From: CAZWEZ01 sp964632795
Lineage (GTDB): Bacteria; Pseudomonadota; Alphaproteobacteria; Rhodospirillales; 2-02-FULL-58-16
Reading direction: 5' to 3'
Length of the DNA stretch: 64,000 nucleotides
NCBI GenBank assembly: GCA_964632795.1
Contig: CAZWEZ010000001.1
Location: 1 to 64,000, forward strand
Shown here: positions 46,056 through 54,335 of the stretch, piece by piece
How positions within the stretch are numbered: the stretch's first letter is position 1
How the letters are laid out: every line of letters begins with the position of its first letter
Notes under the pieces: generated by a model
Told to the model about the DNA's origin: nothing
Database searches by the model: none
Seen by the model: only the letters and a program-made list of their open reading frames with translations
Program-made: the position numbers and the translations under genes

Positions 46056-46370
46056 CTATTGCGTTTCCCCGGCAATCCAGTCGAGGTATTCCCTGTTGCC
46101 CCCGGTAATCGGGAGCGAGATCACGCAGGGACAATCATAGCTGTGAAGCTGCTTGACCTTGGCGATCACCTGATCCACCAAGTCCTGCCGCGTCTTGAGG
46201 AGCAAAGCCACTTCGCCGTTCTCTTGCACGGCACCCTCCCACCAGTACATTGAAGTAATGCCGGGCAGCACATTGGCACAGGCGGCGAGCCGGTCTTCGA
46301 CCACGGCACGGCCGATTTTCGATGCCTCCTCCTTGGAACCCGTGGTTATGTAGATCATGGTCAGGGTCAT
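46056..46370 (-). CDS. cutA: Divalent-cation tolerance protein CutA
   Basis: 104 residues, the standard CutA1 length. MIYITTGSKEEASKIGRAVVEDRLAACAN and SMYWWEGAVQENGEVALLLKT are family blocks; the Cys in AACANV and HSYDCPC are the copper-binding candidates. It is a cytoplasmic trimer linked to metal tolerance. ATG at 46370 is preferred over ORF extensions to 46433. It is convergent with the pseudogene. Confidence 0.94.
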   Translation of the reverse strand: MTLTMIYITTGSKEEASKIGRAVVEDRLAACANVLPGITSMYWWEGAVQENGEVALLLKTRQDLVDQVIAKVKQLHSYDCPCVISLPITGGNREYLDWIAGETQ

Positions 46371-46434
46371 GGCTTGTCCTCTTATAACAAGCATCCGGAG
46401 CCGCCTTTCGGCCGGTTCTGGCCCTGAAGGCAAA

Positions 46435-46446
46435 ATTACAGTAGCA
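46435..46446 (+). promoter_or_regulatory. Repeat ATTACAGTAGCA, candidate operator half-site
   Basis: Differs by one base from ATTGCAGTAGCA at 46820-46831, which overlaps a 16-bp palindrome on the other side of the 95-residue gene. It lies 40 bases before that gene's GTG start and 65 bases before cutA, in the intergenic space between the two divergent genes. Confidence 0.35.
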
Positions 46447-46486
46447 TGAAGGATACACCATCACCCCAGGGTGAACCGGTAGAAAC

Positions 46487-46774
46487 GTGGCGCGAAACAA
46501 TCGAACCGAGGCCGTCGTCCCAATCCGAGGCAGAGATGTATTGAAAGTGAAACCGACACAGTCGCAACTGCGGTGGTTGAAGCGAGGCCTCGAACAGGCG
46601 GGCGGCAAGCTTCCCCTGTTCGACGACACCGGCCAACGGGTGAATGAGCGCACGGTACGCAGTTGCATAGAGAAAGGATGGGCCAAGCCGTGGTTCGCAA
46701 ACCCGATCAAGCCGGACTGGCTGGTCTGTAAGCTCACCGATTCCGGGCGTGATGCCATCTCTCGGATCATCTGA
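46487..46774 (+). CDS. Small protein of unknown function with a possible winged-helix fold
   Basis: 95 residues from a GTG start. Sequence features are RDVLKVKPTQSQLRWLKRGLEQAGGKLPLFD, INERTVRSCIEKGWAKPW-type helix-turn, and WLVCKLTDSGRDAISRI near the end. The C-terminal V-C-K-L-T-D-x-G-R-x-A pattern is how the wing and last helix look in many small wHTH proteins. DNA binding is inferred only. Matching 12-base repeats on both flanks strengthen the idea that it is a regulator of its own region. Confidence 0.6.
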   Translation: MARNNRTEAVVPIRGRDVLKVKPTQSQLRWLKRGLEQAGGKLPLFDDTGQRVNERTVRSCIEKGWAKPWFANPIKPDWLVCKLTDSGRDAISRII

Positions 46775-46812
46775 CGACATGACCTACTCCCTCCTGCTTT
46801 GTTCCCGTCTGT

Positions 46813-46828
46813 TACTGCAATTGCAGTA
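46813..46828. promoter_or_regulatory. 16-bp perfect palindrome TACTGCAATTGCAGTA
   Basis: A perfect dyad without a spacer, extendable to 20 bases with one mismatch. It lies between the 95-residue gene and the STAS gene. Its right half continues into ATTGCAGTAGCA, which recurs at 46435-46446. A homodimeric repressor site is the likely meaning. Confidence 0.5.
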
Positions 46829-46974
46829 GCAATGTTTCGTATACAAACCAATGCCGGGGATGGTGCGGTCATGGCGTTGTTTCACAACTGCCCGATCGAA
46901 GGCCCTTGCCCAATCGAGAGCATTGTCGGGCATACTGGGAACCGCCCCGGTGACAATGGGAAAACCGCCGCGCC

Positions 46975-47307
46975 ATGAAGTTCCATCTCAAGGAGGAAAA
47001 GGATCGGCTGGTTGTCTCCTTCGAGGGTGAAATCGACCTCGAATCTTCCGGTGAGGCGAGGAAGGTCCTGCTGGACTGTGTTTCGCGGGGACGATCGATA
47101 CTGGTCGACATGTCGGGCGTGACCCTGATCGACAGTTCAGGCGTCGCAGTCCTTTTGGAAGCCTTTCAGGAAACCCGCAAGAAAGGTAAGGAATATGCCC
47201 TCGCCGGTGTCGGCGATTCGGTCCTGCGTGTGCTCAAGCTGGCCCATCTTGAGACGTTCTTCACCATCACCGACAACGCCGCCCAGGAACATTCTGAATC
47301 GGGTTGA
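46975..47307 (+). CDS. STAS-domain anti-sigma-factor antagonist
   Basis: 110 residues, single STAS domain. EGEIDLESSGEARKVLLD and VDMSGVTLIDSSGVAVLLEAFQ hold the phosphorylation site, with the acceptor serine in IDSSGV. Such proteins bind or release an anti-sigma serine kinase depending on phosphorylation. No partner kinase or phosphatase lies in the window. The ATG lies inside GCCGCGCCATGAAG with only a weak ribosome binding site. Confidence 0.85.
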   Translation: MKFHLKEEKDRLVVSFEGEIDLESSGEARKVLLDCVSRGRSILVDMSGVTLIDSSGVAVLLEAFQETRKKGKEYALAGVGDSVLRVLKLAHLETFFTITDNAAQEHSESG

Positions 47308-47644
47308 AAAGCCGCAAATGCCTGTCACATTGGGCACTGAACCATTATTCCATGTTCCCCATGGTTCATCGTCTCACAATAAATGGGTGCCCAGGGGAAG
47401 GACGTCGTAGGGCCGCGAAACCGCCTCCAGGACATCCGCCGTCAATCGTGAACGCAAGACGCGCCGGTTGGCCGATACCGTGGAAGGGAGGTTCGGGAAT
47501 TGACGAGATTGAACGTTCACGGCCACGTCTCCCCTTCCCTGTCGTGATGGCGGACGTCGTCCCTGACATGACCCGTGGCCATTCCGGAAAGCCCTCCCCG
47601 TGATTTGGGGGAAATGCATCCGCTTCGATTACACACGGTCTCGT
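47308..47644. other. Non-coding stretch before the initiator-tRNA-like sequence
   Basis: About 340 bases without a believable gene or motif. Short open frames here on both strands have no domain character. It is the 3' side of the tRNA-like sequence, where an integrated element could have left an attachment site, but no duplication is visible within the window. Confidence 0.35.
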
Positions 47645-47727
47645 TGGTTGCAGGGGGGGGAATCGAAACCCCGTTGTACGGGTTATGAGCCCGCTGCTGG
47701 AGCCACTCCACCCTACCCTGCTGCAAC
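47645..47727 (-). tRNA. Initiator tRNA-Met-like sequence (anticodon CAU), irregular
   Basis: On the minus strand the anticodon arm is GCGGG-CTCATAA-CCCGT, with the three G-C pairs typical of initiator tRNA. GGGTGGAG upstream and the 3' end TGCAACCA also match initiator tRNA. The T arm is GGGG-tTTCGATt-CCCC. But the D arm is shortened (GGAG-TGG-CTCC), and the acceptor pairs poorly in any register (TGCAG with CTGCA is the best). It may be a degenerate second copy or a phage-borne variant. The normal initiator gene is presumably elsewhere. Confidence 0.45.
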
Positions 47728-47731
47728 ATCG

Positions 47732-47989
47732 TTACTCCCCACCCCCGGCCAGCAACTGAAAGAGGAAAGGCGCGATGATCCACATTCCGGCACTGGCCAA
47801 GAGGAGAATCGCCAGTACCGGGATCACCCCTGCCCTCCGGCTCCCCCTCGGCCGATCGACGATTCTTTCCAGGCAACTACCAAGGGATCGACCGATGGCA
47901 CCGCTGCCTTCGACCTTCCCCGAATCCGTCTCCAGAACCCGTCTCAGGGTTTCGATGACGTGGAAAAATGCTTGACAGGTGGTCGACAT
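47732..47989 (-). CDS. Possible small tail-anchored membrane protein
   Basis: 85 residues: a soluble helical start (CQAFFHVIETLRRVLETDSG) and a C-terminal membrane segment VIPVLAILLLASAGMWIIA. The clean hydrophobic tail supports a real gene, but there is no good ribosome binding site and no known family. It would be divergent from the S24 repressor gene and share its operator region, which is why it deserves mention. Confidence 0.35.
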   Translation of the reverse strand: MSTTCQAFFHVIETLRRVLETDSGKVEGSGAIGRSLGSCLERIVDRPRGSRRAGVIPVLAILLLASAGMWIIAPFLFQLLAGGGE

Positions 47990-48012
47990 GGTGCATACGA
48001 TATCTCATAATC

Positions 48013-48053
48013 ATGCGGTAGTCAAAGAAAATAACATGATCATACTATCGCAT
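48013..48053. promoter_or_regulatory. Paired operator sites (ATGCGRTAST, inverted) before the S24 repressor
   Basis: ATGCGGTAGT on the plus strand at 48013-48022 and ATGCGATAGT on the minus strand at 48044-48053 form an inverted pair with 21 bases between. The same 10-base motif (ATGCGATACT) recurs at 49053-49062 before the gene at 49104. The region is AT-rich and lies 30-70 bases before the repressor's ATG, a typical autoregulatory position. Confidence 0.55.
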
Positions 48054-48082
48054 TTCGGTGTGAACTGTATCATTGTGTTTGC

Positions 48083-48850
48083 ATGGACAAGGCTCGGGAT
48101 GCGGACAAGCGTAGGCAGGCGTTCCATGACTTCATGGACGCCTACGGGCTCAAGACTGCGCCTTGGGCGAAGAAGGCAGGCGTCAGCCCAAGCAGCATCT
48201 ATAACTTCCTCAACGGCCGTTCCGATTCCCTCTCCCAACGCAATCTCGAGGCTCTCGCCGGGGCGTCGGGACACCCGGTTTCGGAGTTGACCGGGGAAAC
48301 CTCCCTGGGCACCGGCTATGGTTTCGGCCTTTCCGAGGAGGGGGAACTGTTTATCGGAACGTCGAACGGCCGCGCCAAATACGATAGCGACATATTTTCG
48401 CCACAACCCCATGCCATGCCTATGGAAAGGGTACCGTTACCTCCACAAGGTGGCCGGGACCTGTCGGTATTCGGTTACGCTGAAGGCGGTGGGGATAGGT
48501 TGTTTATCGATAACGGAAACATCGTCGATCGCATCCAACGGCCGGATTATCTGTTGAATGTCCGTGAAGCCTACGGGGTTTATGTCGTCGGTGATTCGAT
48601 GCTACCCCGCCTGAAGGTCGGATGGCTGCTTTACGTGGATCCGGGAAGACCGCCGCGCCAAGGCGATGACGTTGTCGTCCAGTTCAAGGCTACCGAGGGG
48701 GAAGGCGGCAACCCGGCGATCGTCAAGGAATTCGTCAGCCGGGACAGCAAGAAACTCGTCCTGCTCCAGTTGAACCCCGACAAGGTGTTGACCCACAGAA
48801 ACGAGGATATCCACGCCGTTCATGTGGTTGTGGGGCTGAGGCGTTTGTGA
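48083..48850 (+). CDS. S24-family phage-type repressor (HTH plus LexA-like peptidase domain)
   Basis: 255 residues. An HTH domain covers about 12-70 (APWAKKAGVSPSSIYNFLNG as helix-turn-helix). A LexA/CI-type domain follows, with the catalytic Ser172 in YVVGDSMLPRLKVG and the Lys215 in PAIVKEFVSRDS. A Ser-Lys dyad of this kind supports self-cleavage or at least dimer formation; a standard Ala-Gly cleavage site is not obvious (GYAEGGG is a candidate). Probably the immunity or control gene of a mobile element, although no phage structural genes or integrase are in the window. Confidence 0.87.
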   Translation: MDKARDADKRRQAFHDFMDAYGLKTAPWAKKAGVSPSSIYNFLNGRSDSLSQRNLEALAGASGHPVSELTGETSLGTGYGFGLSEEGELFIGTSNGRAKYDSDIFSPQPHAMPMERVPLPPQGGRDLSVFGYAEGGGDRLFIDNGNIVDRIQRPDYLLNVREAYGVYVVGDSMLPRLKVGWLLYVDPGRPPRQGDDVVVQFKATEGEGGNPAIVKEFVSRDSKKLVLLQLNPDKVLTHRNEDIHAVHVVVGLRRL

Positions 48851-49052
48851 GCCTCGGGCCCTATCCTCCCGGTTATCCCCGGCCTTTCCGCCGGGGTGTT
48901 GACCGTCGACATCAGCGATCCACCTAACGCAATTTCCATTGTTCCCTTCCCGTTGCCCACCGGGAAGGGCCTTTGTCCGCCTTTCTCCTTCGATGGTGAA
49001 TCGTTCGGAAATCACGTACTTATGTGTTTTCCTCTTGATAAATAGCATGCTT

Positions 49053-49062
49053 ATGCGATACT
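49053..49062 (+). promoter_or_regulatory. Third copy of the ATGCGRTAST motif, before the 201-residue gene
   Basis: ATGCGATACT lies 42 bases before the ATG at 49104 in an AT-rich stretch. It matches the two sites before the S24 repressor in nine or more of ten consensus positions. This implies that the small downstream gene set is controlled by that repressor. Confidence 0.5.
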
Positions 49063-49103
49063 GTGTTTCCCATGCCCTCATTGGCGACGGGAACGAGGAT
49101 GTA

Positions 49104-49709
49104 ATGGAGGACCGGGAACGACAGAAAGAAGCCACATACCGGCATACGCCTGGACCTTGGAAGGCCGGCCCCCTGACCGAGGACGGATTGAGGCGGGACC
49201 GTCAACATGTCTATGTCGATGTATTCGGTGGCGGAAGAAAGATTGCCCGCATATCAGCCTACGGAAAAAGGGAAAACGGTCTCCTGTCCTGGGGACTGAA
49301 GGCGCGTGGCAAGACACCCCACATTGTTTCCGAGACGGAGGTCAAGGCCAACGCCCGCCGCCTCGTCGCCACGGTCAATGCCCTCGAAGGCATATCCACG
49401 AGAACCCTCGAAAAGATCGCCGGATGCAACGGCAACGTGGAAGTCAGGAGTAAGGGGAAAATCAAACCCTTTCCCCTTCGCCGTCTCGTGGTCGCGCTTG
49501 GGGCGGTGGGGGGAATCCCGACACTGGCCCTGGAAGACGGCGTCCTGACGGCCATCGTTCGTCTCGCCGCCATCGGCCTGCGCACACTGGAACACGGGCC
49601 TTCGGAGGATGTCACGCGGTTCTGCAGGGGTCGTGAAAATCGTGCCCTTAGCCAGGCAAGAACCTGCATCGCCCTCCATGGGAAGACGCAGGGTGGTGCC
49701 AATGCCTGA
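49104..49709 (+). CDS. Unknown protein, first gene of a small overlapping operon
   Basis: 201 residues. The start EDRERQKEATYRHTPGPWKAG resembles the short HTPGPW-containing proteins of phages and integrated elements. VYVDVFGGGRKIARISAYGK and VKANARRLVATVNALEGIS strengthen that likeness (phage ead/Ea22-type or similar small proteins often carry an A-N-A-R-L-I-A-x-A-P-E block). The ATG at 49104 has GAGGA just upstream. The open frame extends to 48939 but this would include the operator. Function is unknown. Confidence 0.65.
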   Translation: MEDRERQKEATYRHTPGPWKAGPLTEDGLRRDRQHVYVDVFGGGRKIARISAYGKRENGLLSWGLKARGKTPHIVSETEVKANARRLVATVNALEGISTRTLEKIAGCNGNVEVRSKGKIKPFPLRRLVVALGAVGGIPTLALEDGVLTAIVRLAAIGLRTLEHGPSEDVTRFCRGRENRALSQARTCIALHGKTQGGANA

Positions 49710-49899
49710 TACCGTTCCGCGACACGTACAACGATCGGAAGCAACGGATATCGACACCCTCGATAAACAGGCTGTTGCCTATCTGGGCCGCCCGCTGAAC
49801 GCGACCGAGCGATCCCTTCTCAAGGTTTATCTCAGGGGCGGATATCGGGATCGCTGGGAACTGTCGTGCGGCGCCCCGCATCCGGAGGACCTGTCATGA
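49702..49899 (+). CDS. Small unknown protein in the repressor-linked operon
   Basis: 65 residues: MPDTVPRHVQRSEATDIDTL, then AVAYLGRPLNATERSLLKVYLRGG and a short Cys-containing tail. The start overlaps the previous gene by 8 bases and the stop overlaps the next as ATGA, so translation is coupled. The central helix ATERSLLKVYLRG may be a small helical interaction domain. No family is recognised. Confidence 0.55.
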   Translation: MPDTVPRHVQRSEATDIDTLDKQAVAYLGRPLNATERSLLKVYLRGGYRDRWELSCGAPHPEDLS

Positions 49900-50132
49900 C
49901 CCGCCTCCCGAAGCCGTGCGAAGGGCAGGCCCGCGAGTTCGAGATGCGTGCGACGTTCGATGGCGATGAAGGTCCGGTCGAAGTCCATATCGACGGCGAC
50001 ATGATCACCATCAGATGCGACCTTGGCATCGCCCATTTGCATCTGAGTGAATTCGACCGGGTTTCCGACGAACTCGCCGCCTACCGCCGAGCCGTGGAGA
50101 CCGTCGAAAACGGTGCCGCCAAGGTTGCTTAA
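49896..50132 (+). CDS. Small unknown protein, last gene of the repressor-linked operon
   Basis: 78 residues. EFEMRATFDGDEGPVEVHIDGDMITIRCD shows a strand-rich acidic core, followed by a helical C-terminus (DRVSDELAAYRRAVETVENG). It overlaps the previous gene (ATGA). Its last codons overlap the 3' end of the convergent torD gene by 4 bases, so the accessory zone abuts the molybdoenzyme locus directly. Function is unknown. Confidence 0.55.
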   Translation: MTRLPKPCEGQAREFEMRATFDGDEGPVEVHIDGDMITIRCDLGIAHLHLSEFDRVSDELAAYRRAVETVENGAAKVA

Positions 50133-50806
50133 TCGTCGTCCCCGACGTTCGCCCCATCGATCGAGGCTTGAAGGCTATCGCCATCGAAATCAATGAACCC
50201 CTTCGTCACTTCGGCGAATTCCCGATAGAAGGGTTCTTCGGCCATTTCAATGACCTTGTCGCAAAAGCGGGGGATCCATTGGGACAGGTGTTCGTCCAGG
50301 AAGCGCTTTTCGATTTTCAGGATGTTGGTGGCGAACTCCTGGTTGGGTTCCGTCCAGGCCTCCGCTTCCTTCAACGCCAGTTGTTGCATGAATTCAAACT
50401 CGGCGCTGATGTGGTCGGGCATCCCCGAGAATGAATCGTCGATCGCCAGCCCGGCCGCCTCCATGAATTTTTTGACCTTGACCGTCTCCGGCCCCCAGAA
50501 CCCGGGTTCCTGTTTGGATTCCGTTTTGATATGAACGGACTCGTTCGGGGAAAGATGAGGACCCGGTCCGATGAACAGTCGCGTGAATTCGACGGCCAGG
50601 TCCTCAACGAGGTTATCGTTGGAGGTAACGAAGAACGACTCCCCCAGGGAGATCCCAAGAGCTTCCAGGACCCCGGAAAACTCCGGGGTCCTGAGTTGGG
50701 TCAGAAGCTCGCTGGAGGGCTCCGCCCGGAAAACGCCGGCCAACAGGCCATACACGTTGGAACGCGCGGTCGCCGTATCGGCCATGTCCTTCCGGGCGGA
50801 TGCCAT
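50129..50806 (-). CDS. TorD/DmsD-family chaperone for the left molybdoenzyme
   Basis: 225 residues, all-helical. ATARSNVYGLLAGVFRAEPSSELL at the start, FTRLFIGPGPHLSPNESVH in the middle and PDHISAEFEFMQQLALKEAEA are the TorD-family landmarks. It binds the Tat signal of its partner molybdoenzyme and delays export until the cofactor is inserted. It lies 26 bases after the catalytic-subunit gene. A second TorD-like gene with a very similar start lies at 63916 in the right operon. Confidence 0.92.
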   Translation of the reverse strand: MASARKDMADTATARSNVYGLLAGVFRAEPSSELLTQLRTPEFSGVLEALGISLGESFFVTSNDNLVEDLAVEFTRLFIGPGPHLSPNESVHIKTESKQEPGFWGPETVKVKKFMEAAGLAIDDSFSGMPDHISAEFEFMQQLALKEAEAWTEPNQEFATNILKIEKRFLDEHLSQWIPRFCDKVIEMAEEPFYREFAEVTKGFIDFDGDSLQASIDGANVGDDD

Positions 50807-50832
50807 TGCTACGTACTCCTCGGTCTAGCGTT

Positions 50833-53361
50833 CTAGGCCTTGACGACCTTGACCACCGTATCCATCCACCTTTGCTGGCCGGTAATCGGATCCGACGAGT
50901 TGGGGATGACGTAATTGGGGTTAACGCCGTGACGATCCCAAGCCTTGTTCTTGAAATCGGGATCGTCCGCGACCACTCCCGGGAACGGATCCGCTTTTCC
51001 CGAACCGTAACGGCCGGAGAACTCGCGACCCACGTGGAAGGAGATGGCGATGATCCCGGGGATGATCCCCTCGGTCACGCGGACAGTGGTGGTGACTTCG
51101 CCAGTGCCGCTCTTGACCTTGATCTTGTCACCATCCTTGAGGCCCCGCTCCGTGGCGGTCTTGGTATTCATCCACCCCGGATTGTCGTGATAGATCTCCG
51201 ACAACCACTTGCAGTGACTGGTCCGCGAGTGAGTATGCGCGGCGACCTTGAAGGTGGTGAGGATCAGATCGTCGGCGGCCATCGCCGCGTGCTCGGGGAT
51301 CTTCTCGTAGGTCGGGAACGGATTGAACTTCTTAACCTCCAGGAGATCGGAATAAATCTCCAGGAAGCCAGACTTATTGAGCTTGTCCGGTTTGAAGCCC
51401 TTATAGACCTCGCCATCGATCTCCTGACCGACATACCCCTTGACCGCGTTCTTGGTTTTCATGTAGCCGGTCTTGATGGCCTCTTCAGCGCTCTTGGCCT
51501 TGGACTTCTTCCATTTCCAGTACACGCCCGTGGCTTCGTCGAGGATGACGCCGTCCGCCTTGTACTTGTCCGGCGAAACCTTCTTCTTGTAGCCGTAGAA
51601 GTCCGGCTTGGCGTTCTTATCGTACAGGACGCCGTGCTCCTTCATGTACGCGAAGCCACCGGCGGCCTTCACGGGCTTGGTCATTTCGCAGGACTGCTGG
51701 ACGTAGTCCATCTTGCTGCTGTAGGCCAACTCGATTCCGAGCCGCTTCGCCAAGTCGGGCCAGACGTCGCCCAGATCCCTCGATTCGCCGAGAGGTTCCA
51801 CGAAGGGCTGGCGCAGGTAGTGCTCCCCGATCTGGGTCGGCGAGACCATGTCCTCCCAGTCCCACCTCTCGAGATAGGTGGCGTCGGGGATGATGAGGTC
51901 GGCAAGCGCCGAAGACTCGTCGTAGACGATGTTCGAGGTCACCAGGTACGGCATGATGCTCTCGTCCATCATGGTCGCGCGGTTGCCGTTGGAATCGCCG
52001 TTGCAGTAGACCGGGTTGTAGCAATACCACATATAGACGTCGGGGCGACCTTGAGAGCCGTCCTTGATCACCGGCAGCACTTCCTGGCAGACCCCATGGC
52101 TCGGATAGGCGATCGTGCCTTTGAAGCCCTTGGTGATTTTCAGGGCCTTGGTCTTGACATGCTTCGACTTGGGTCCTTTCCACTTGGCGCCCACACCCTG
52201 GCAACGACCGCCGGGGCTGTTGATGTTGTCGGTGATCCCCGCCAGCAGCATCATTGACCGTTCACCGTCGCACCCGTTGAGGCCAGCGGCGACACCACGG
52301 TAGCTGACCACGACGCCCGACTTCGCCTTGGCGAAGCCGCGCGCGAGGTCACGGATCTTGTCGGCGGGCACGCCGCTTTCCTTCGAGGCCACCTCGGGAG
52401 TGAACTTGGCCACTCTGGCCTTGACCGCGGCGATCTTCTCGTCCACCGAGGCATTGCGGTCGGCGGTGACCTTCATGAACTTGAAGAAGTCCTTCTTGTA
52501 GAGCCCCTCGTTCATGATGACGTTGCACATCGCAAGGGCAACCAAGCCGTCCGTGCCGACATTGATGGGAAGCCACGCGTCGGCAAAGGCAGCGGTATTG
52601 GTCAAGCGCACGTCGAAGACATACATCGGCACCTTCCGGTCCACATGGGCATCGATGAGCCTCTGGGAGGATGGAATGTGATTGGTATGGGTATTGGTCA
52701 CGTTGCTGCCGAAGACCAGGATATAGTCCGTGTTCTCGAAGTCCCAGTTGTCGTAGTGACCACCCCAGGTGAGTTCCTGAGTGGTCCACTTTCCGCCTTC
52801 GCAGATGGATGTGTGGCCAGCTATGGTCTTGGTCCCGAAAGCGCTCAGGAAGTCCTTGGTGACCTTGGACGAACTGGACTTCATGCGTCCGTAATGGAAC
52901 ATGAACTTCTCGGGCGTGCCGGCATCGAGCAGCGGCTTGATATGCGCCGCGATCTCGTCCAGGGCTTCGTCCCAGCCGATCCTCTTCCACTTGTGCTCGC
53001 CGCGCTTGCCGACTCGCTTGAGCGGATAAAGGATACGGTCCGGGAAATAGACCTGGTTGATGCCGCCATGGGCCCTGGCGCAGACCACGCCCTTGGTCCT
53101 GACGGAATCGGGATGCCCCTCGATCTTGACGAGGCGTCCGTCCTCCACGTAGCCGACGATCGAATCCCTGGTCACGCACTGCCAGCAAGCCGATGCGATC
53201 CGCTTTCTTTCCTTGCCGGTGGCAGGAGAGAAATCGCGTCCCCCAGCCGCCAGCTTGACGCTCCCGGCGAGGGCGGCTTTGCTTCCGATGGCCCCTGTCG
53301 CCAGGACAGCTCCGCTGGCCGTGGCCAGCTTCATGAAACTGCGTCGGTTCAAACTTTGCAT
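50833..53361 (-). CDS. Molybdopterin oxidoreductase catalytic subunit (DMSO reductase family), left paralogue
   Basis: 842 residues. Tat signal SLNRRSFMK with hydrophobic stretch and AxA-type cleavage near residue 32. The FS0 cluster region is C59-x2-C62-x3-D66-x27-C94: the third ligand position is Asp, not Cys. Arg96 follows the last Cys where many relatives have Lys. Cys187 in GHTSICEGGKWT aligns with the Mo-ligand position of Cys-type enzymes. FGSNVTNTHTNH and the C-terminal cofactor-binding region (HVGREFSGRYGSG) complete the family pattern. Periplasmic. A Lys-rich insertion of about 23 residues near 650-680 separates it from its paralogue at 61424. Substrate is not assigned. Confidence 0.9.
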   Translation of the reverse strand: MQSLNRRSFMKLATASGAVLATGAIGSKAALAGSVKLAAGGRDFSPATGKERKRIASACWQCVTRDSIVGYVEDGRLVKIEGHPDSVRTKGVVCARAHGGINQVYFPDRILYPLKRVGKRGEHKWKRIGWDEALDEIAAHIKPLLDAGTPEKFMFHYGRMKSSSSKVTKDFLSAFGTKTIAGHTSICEGGKWTTQELTWGGHYDNWDFENTDYILVFGSNVTNTHTNHIPSSQRLIDAHVDRKVPMYVFDVRLTNTAAFADAWLPINVGTDGLVALAMCNVIMNEGLYKKDFFKFMKVTADRNASVDEKIAAVKARVAKFTPEVASKESGVPADKIRDLARGFAKAKSGVVVSYRGVAAGLNGCDGERSMMLLAGITDNINSPGGRCQGVGAKWKGPKSKHVKTKALKITKGFKGTIAYPSHGVCQEVLPVIKDGSQGRPDVYMWYCYNPVYCNGDSNGNRATMMDESIMPYLVTSNIVYDESSALADLIIPDATYLERWDWEDMVSPTQIGEHYLRQPFVEPLGESRDLGDVWPDLAKRLGIELAYSSKMDYVQQSCEMTKPVKAAGGFAYMKEHGVLYDKNAKPDFYGYKKKVSPDKYKADGVILDEATGVYWKWKKSKAKSAEEAIKTGYMKTKNAVKGYVGQEIDGEVYKGFKPDKLNKSGFLEIYSDLLEVKKFNPFPTYEKIPEHAAMAADDLILTTFKVAAHTHSRTSHCKWLSEIYHDNPGWMNTKTATERGLKDGDKIKVKSGTGEVTTTVRVTEGIIPGIIAISFHVGREFSGRYGSGKADPFPGVVADDPDFKNKAWDRHGVNPNYVIPNSSDPITGQQRWMDTVVKVVKA

Positions 53362-53392
53362 TATCACGTTCTCCTTCGCCCTGTCGGGCCTA

Positions 53393-54235
53393 TCAATCCA
53401 CCATTTCCACATAGTGATCCAACTTGCCCTTGGTCCGCTTGGTGTAGGCGGCCTTCAGGACGTTGTTCGGATCGATGTAGTACACTTGCGGATAGGTGCC
53501 TTCCTCGGAAAGCAACACGTTGTCGGCAAGATTGTGCTCCTTGACCAACTGGGACACCTTGCTGTTCGGATCGTTGAGATCGCCGAAGATCCTCGCCTTA
53601 CCCTGACAGGTGTTGACGCAAGCCGGCTCGACGCCGTTATCGAGTCTGTGCACGCACATGTCGCACTTCTCGACGCCTTGCAACTCGGGCTTCATGCCCG
53701 CTTTGACGAAGGGATGGAAGGAGCGGACACCGTACGGACACTCGTCGATGCACTTGCCGCAGCCGATGCACTGGGTATTGTCGACAAGGATCAGGCCGTC
53801 GGGCCGCTTGTAGGTGGCGCCATCCCGATAACGGATCTTCTTGCCGTCGGGGCCCTTGAAGGACCTGCGCTTACCCGGGTACTGCGGGCAAATCTTGACG
53901 CAGATCGGAATCTTGTCCTTCTCGTTGCCTTCGCAGTGGTTGCACATCAGCGGCAGGTTGACCTTCGTCACGTCGGGGAAGGTCCCCATCATCTTGCGCT
54001 GAACGACGGTCCTGAAGCGGCCGAGGGCAACCCCGTTCTCCGCCTTGCAGGCGACCGTGCAGGCGCTGCATCCGACACACCGGCGCAGGTCCATGACCAT
54101 CGCCCATCGCGGCGCATCCCGCTTCGGGGCCTGCGCGGCGACAGCCTCGCTCACGGTCACGGCGGCGACGACGGCCAAACCGGCGCCTTTCAGGACTTCC
54201 CGCCGTCCGACCTTGGTTCTTTCCATGGTACTCAT
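53393..54235 (-). CDS. Tat-exported ferredoxin subunit with four [4Fe-4S] clusters, left paralogue
   Basis: 280 residues. It has a Tat signal GRREVLKGAG. Sixteen cysteines fall in four sets: 53/56/59/63, 98/101/112/116, 156/159/162/166 and 191/194/206/210, the PsrB/TtrB/DmsB arrangement. It transfers electrons between the catalytic subunit and the membrane donor or acceptor. The segment from the end of the signal peptide (VTVSEAVAAQAPKRDAPRW) is identical to that of the paralogue at 60524, indicating duplication or gene conversion. It lies between the cytochrome and catalytic genes. Confidence 0.93.
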   Translation of the reverse strand: MSTMERTKVGRREVLKGAGLAVVAAVTVSEAVAAQAPKRDAPRWAMVMDLRRCVGCSACTVACKAENGVALGRFRTVVQRKMMGTFPDVTKVNLPLMCNHCEGNEKDKIPICVKICPQYPGKRRSFKGPDGKKIRYRDGATYKRPDGLILVDNTQCIGCGKCIDECPYGVRSFHPFVKAGMKPELQGVEKCDMCVHRLDNGVEPACVNTCQGKARIFGDLNDPNSKVSQLVKEHNLADNVLLSEEGTYPQVYYIDPNNVLKAAYTKRTKGKLDHYVEMVD

Positions 54236-54335
54236 TTTACACCTCTCCTTTGCATCTTACGTTCCTTCCTTGCACTAATTGCGACGCGAGTTTTGAGAGT
54301 CTCCCACCTCCGAATTCTTTCTCCTCATCCCTGGA

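Noticed and set aside
50833..53361. Naming the left enzyme arsenite oxidase AioA or ArxA on the basis of the nearby XSR-like module
   Set aside because: The FS0 motif (C-C-D-C) does not match AioA or ArxA as known, and a Rieske or NrfD partner is missing. The sensory likeness alone is not enough to set a substrate.
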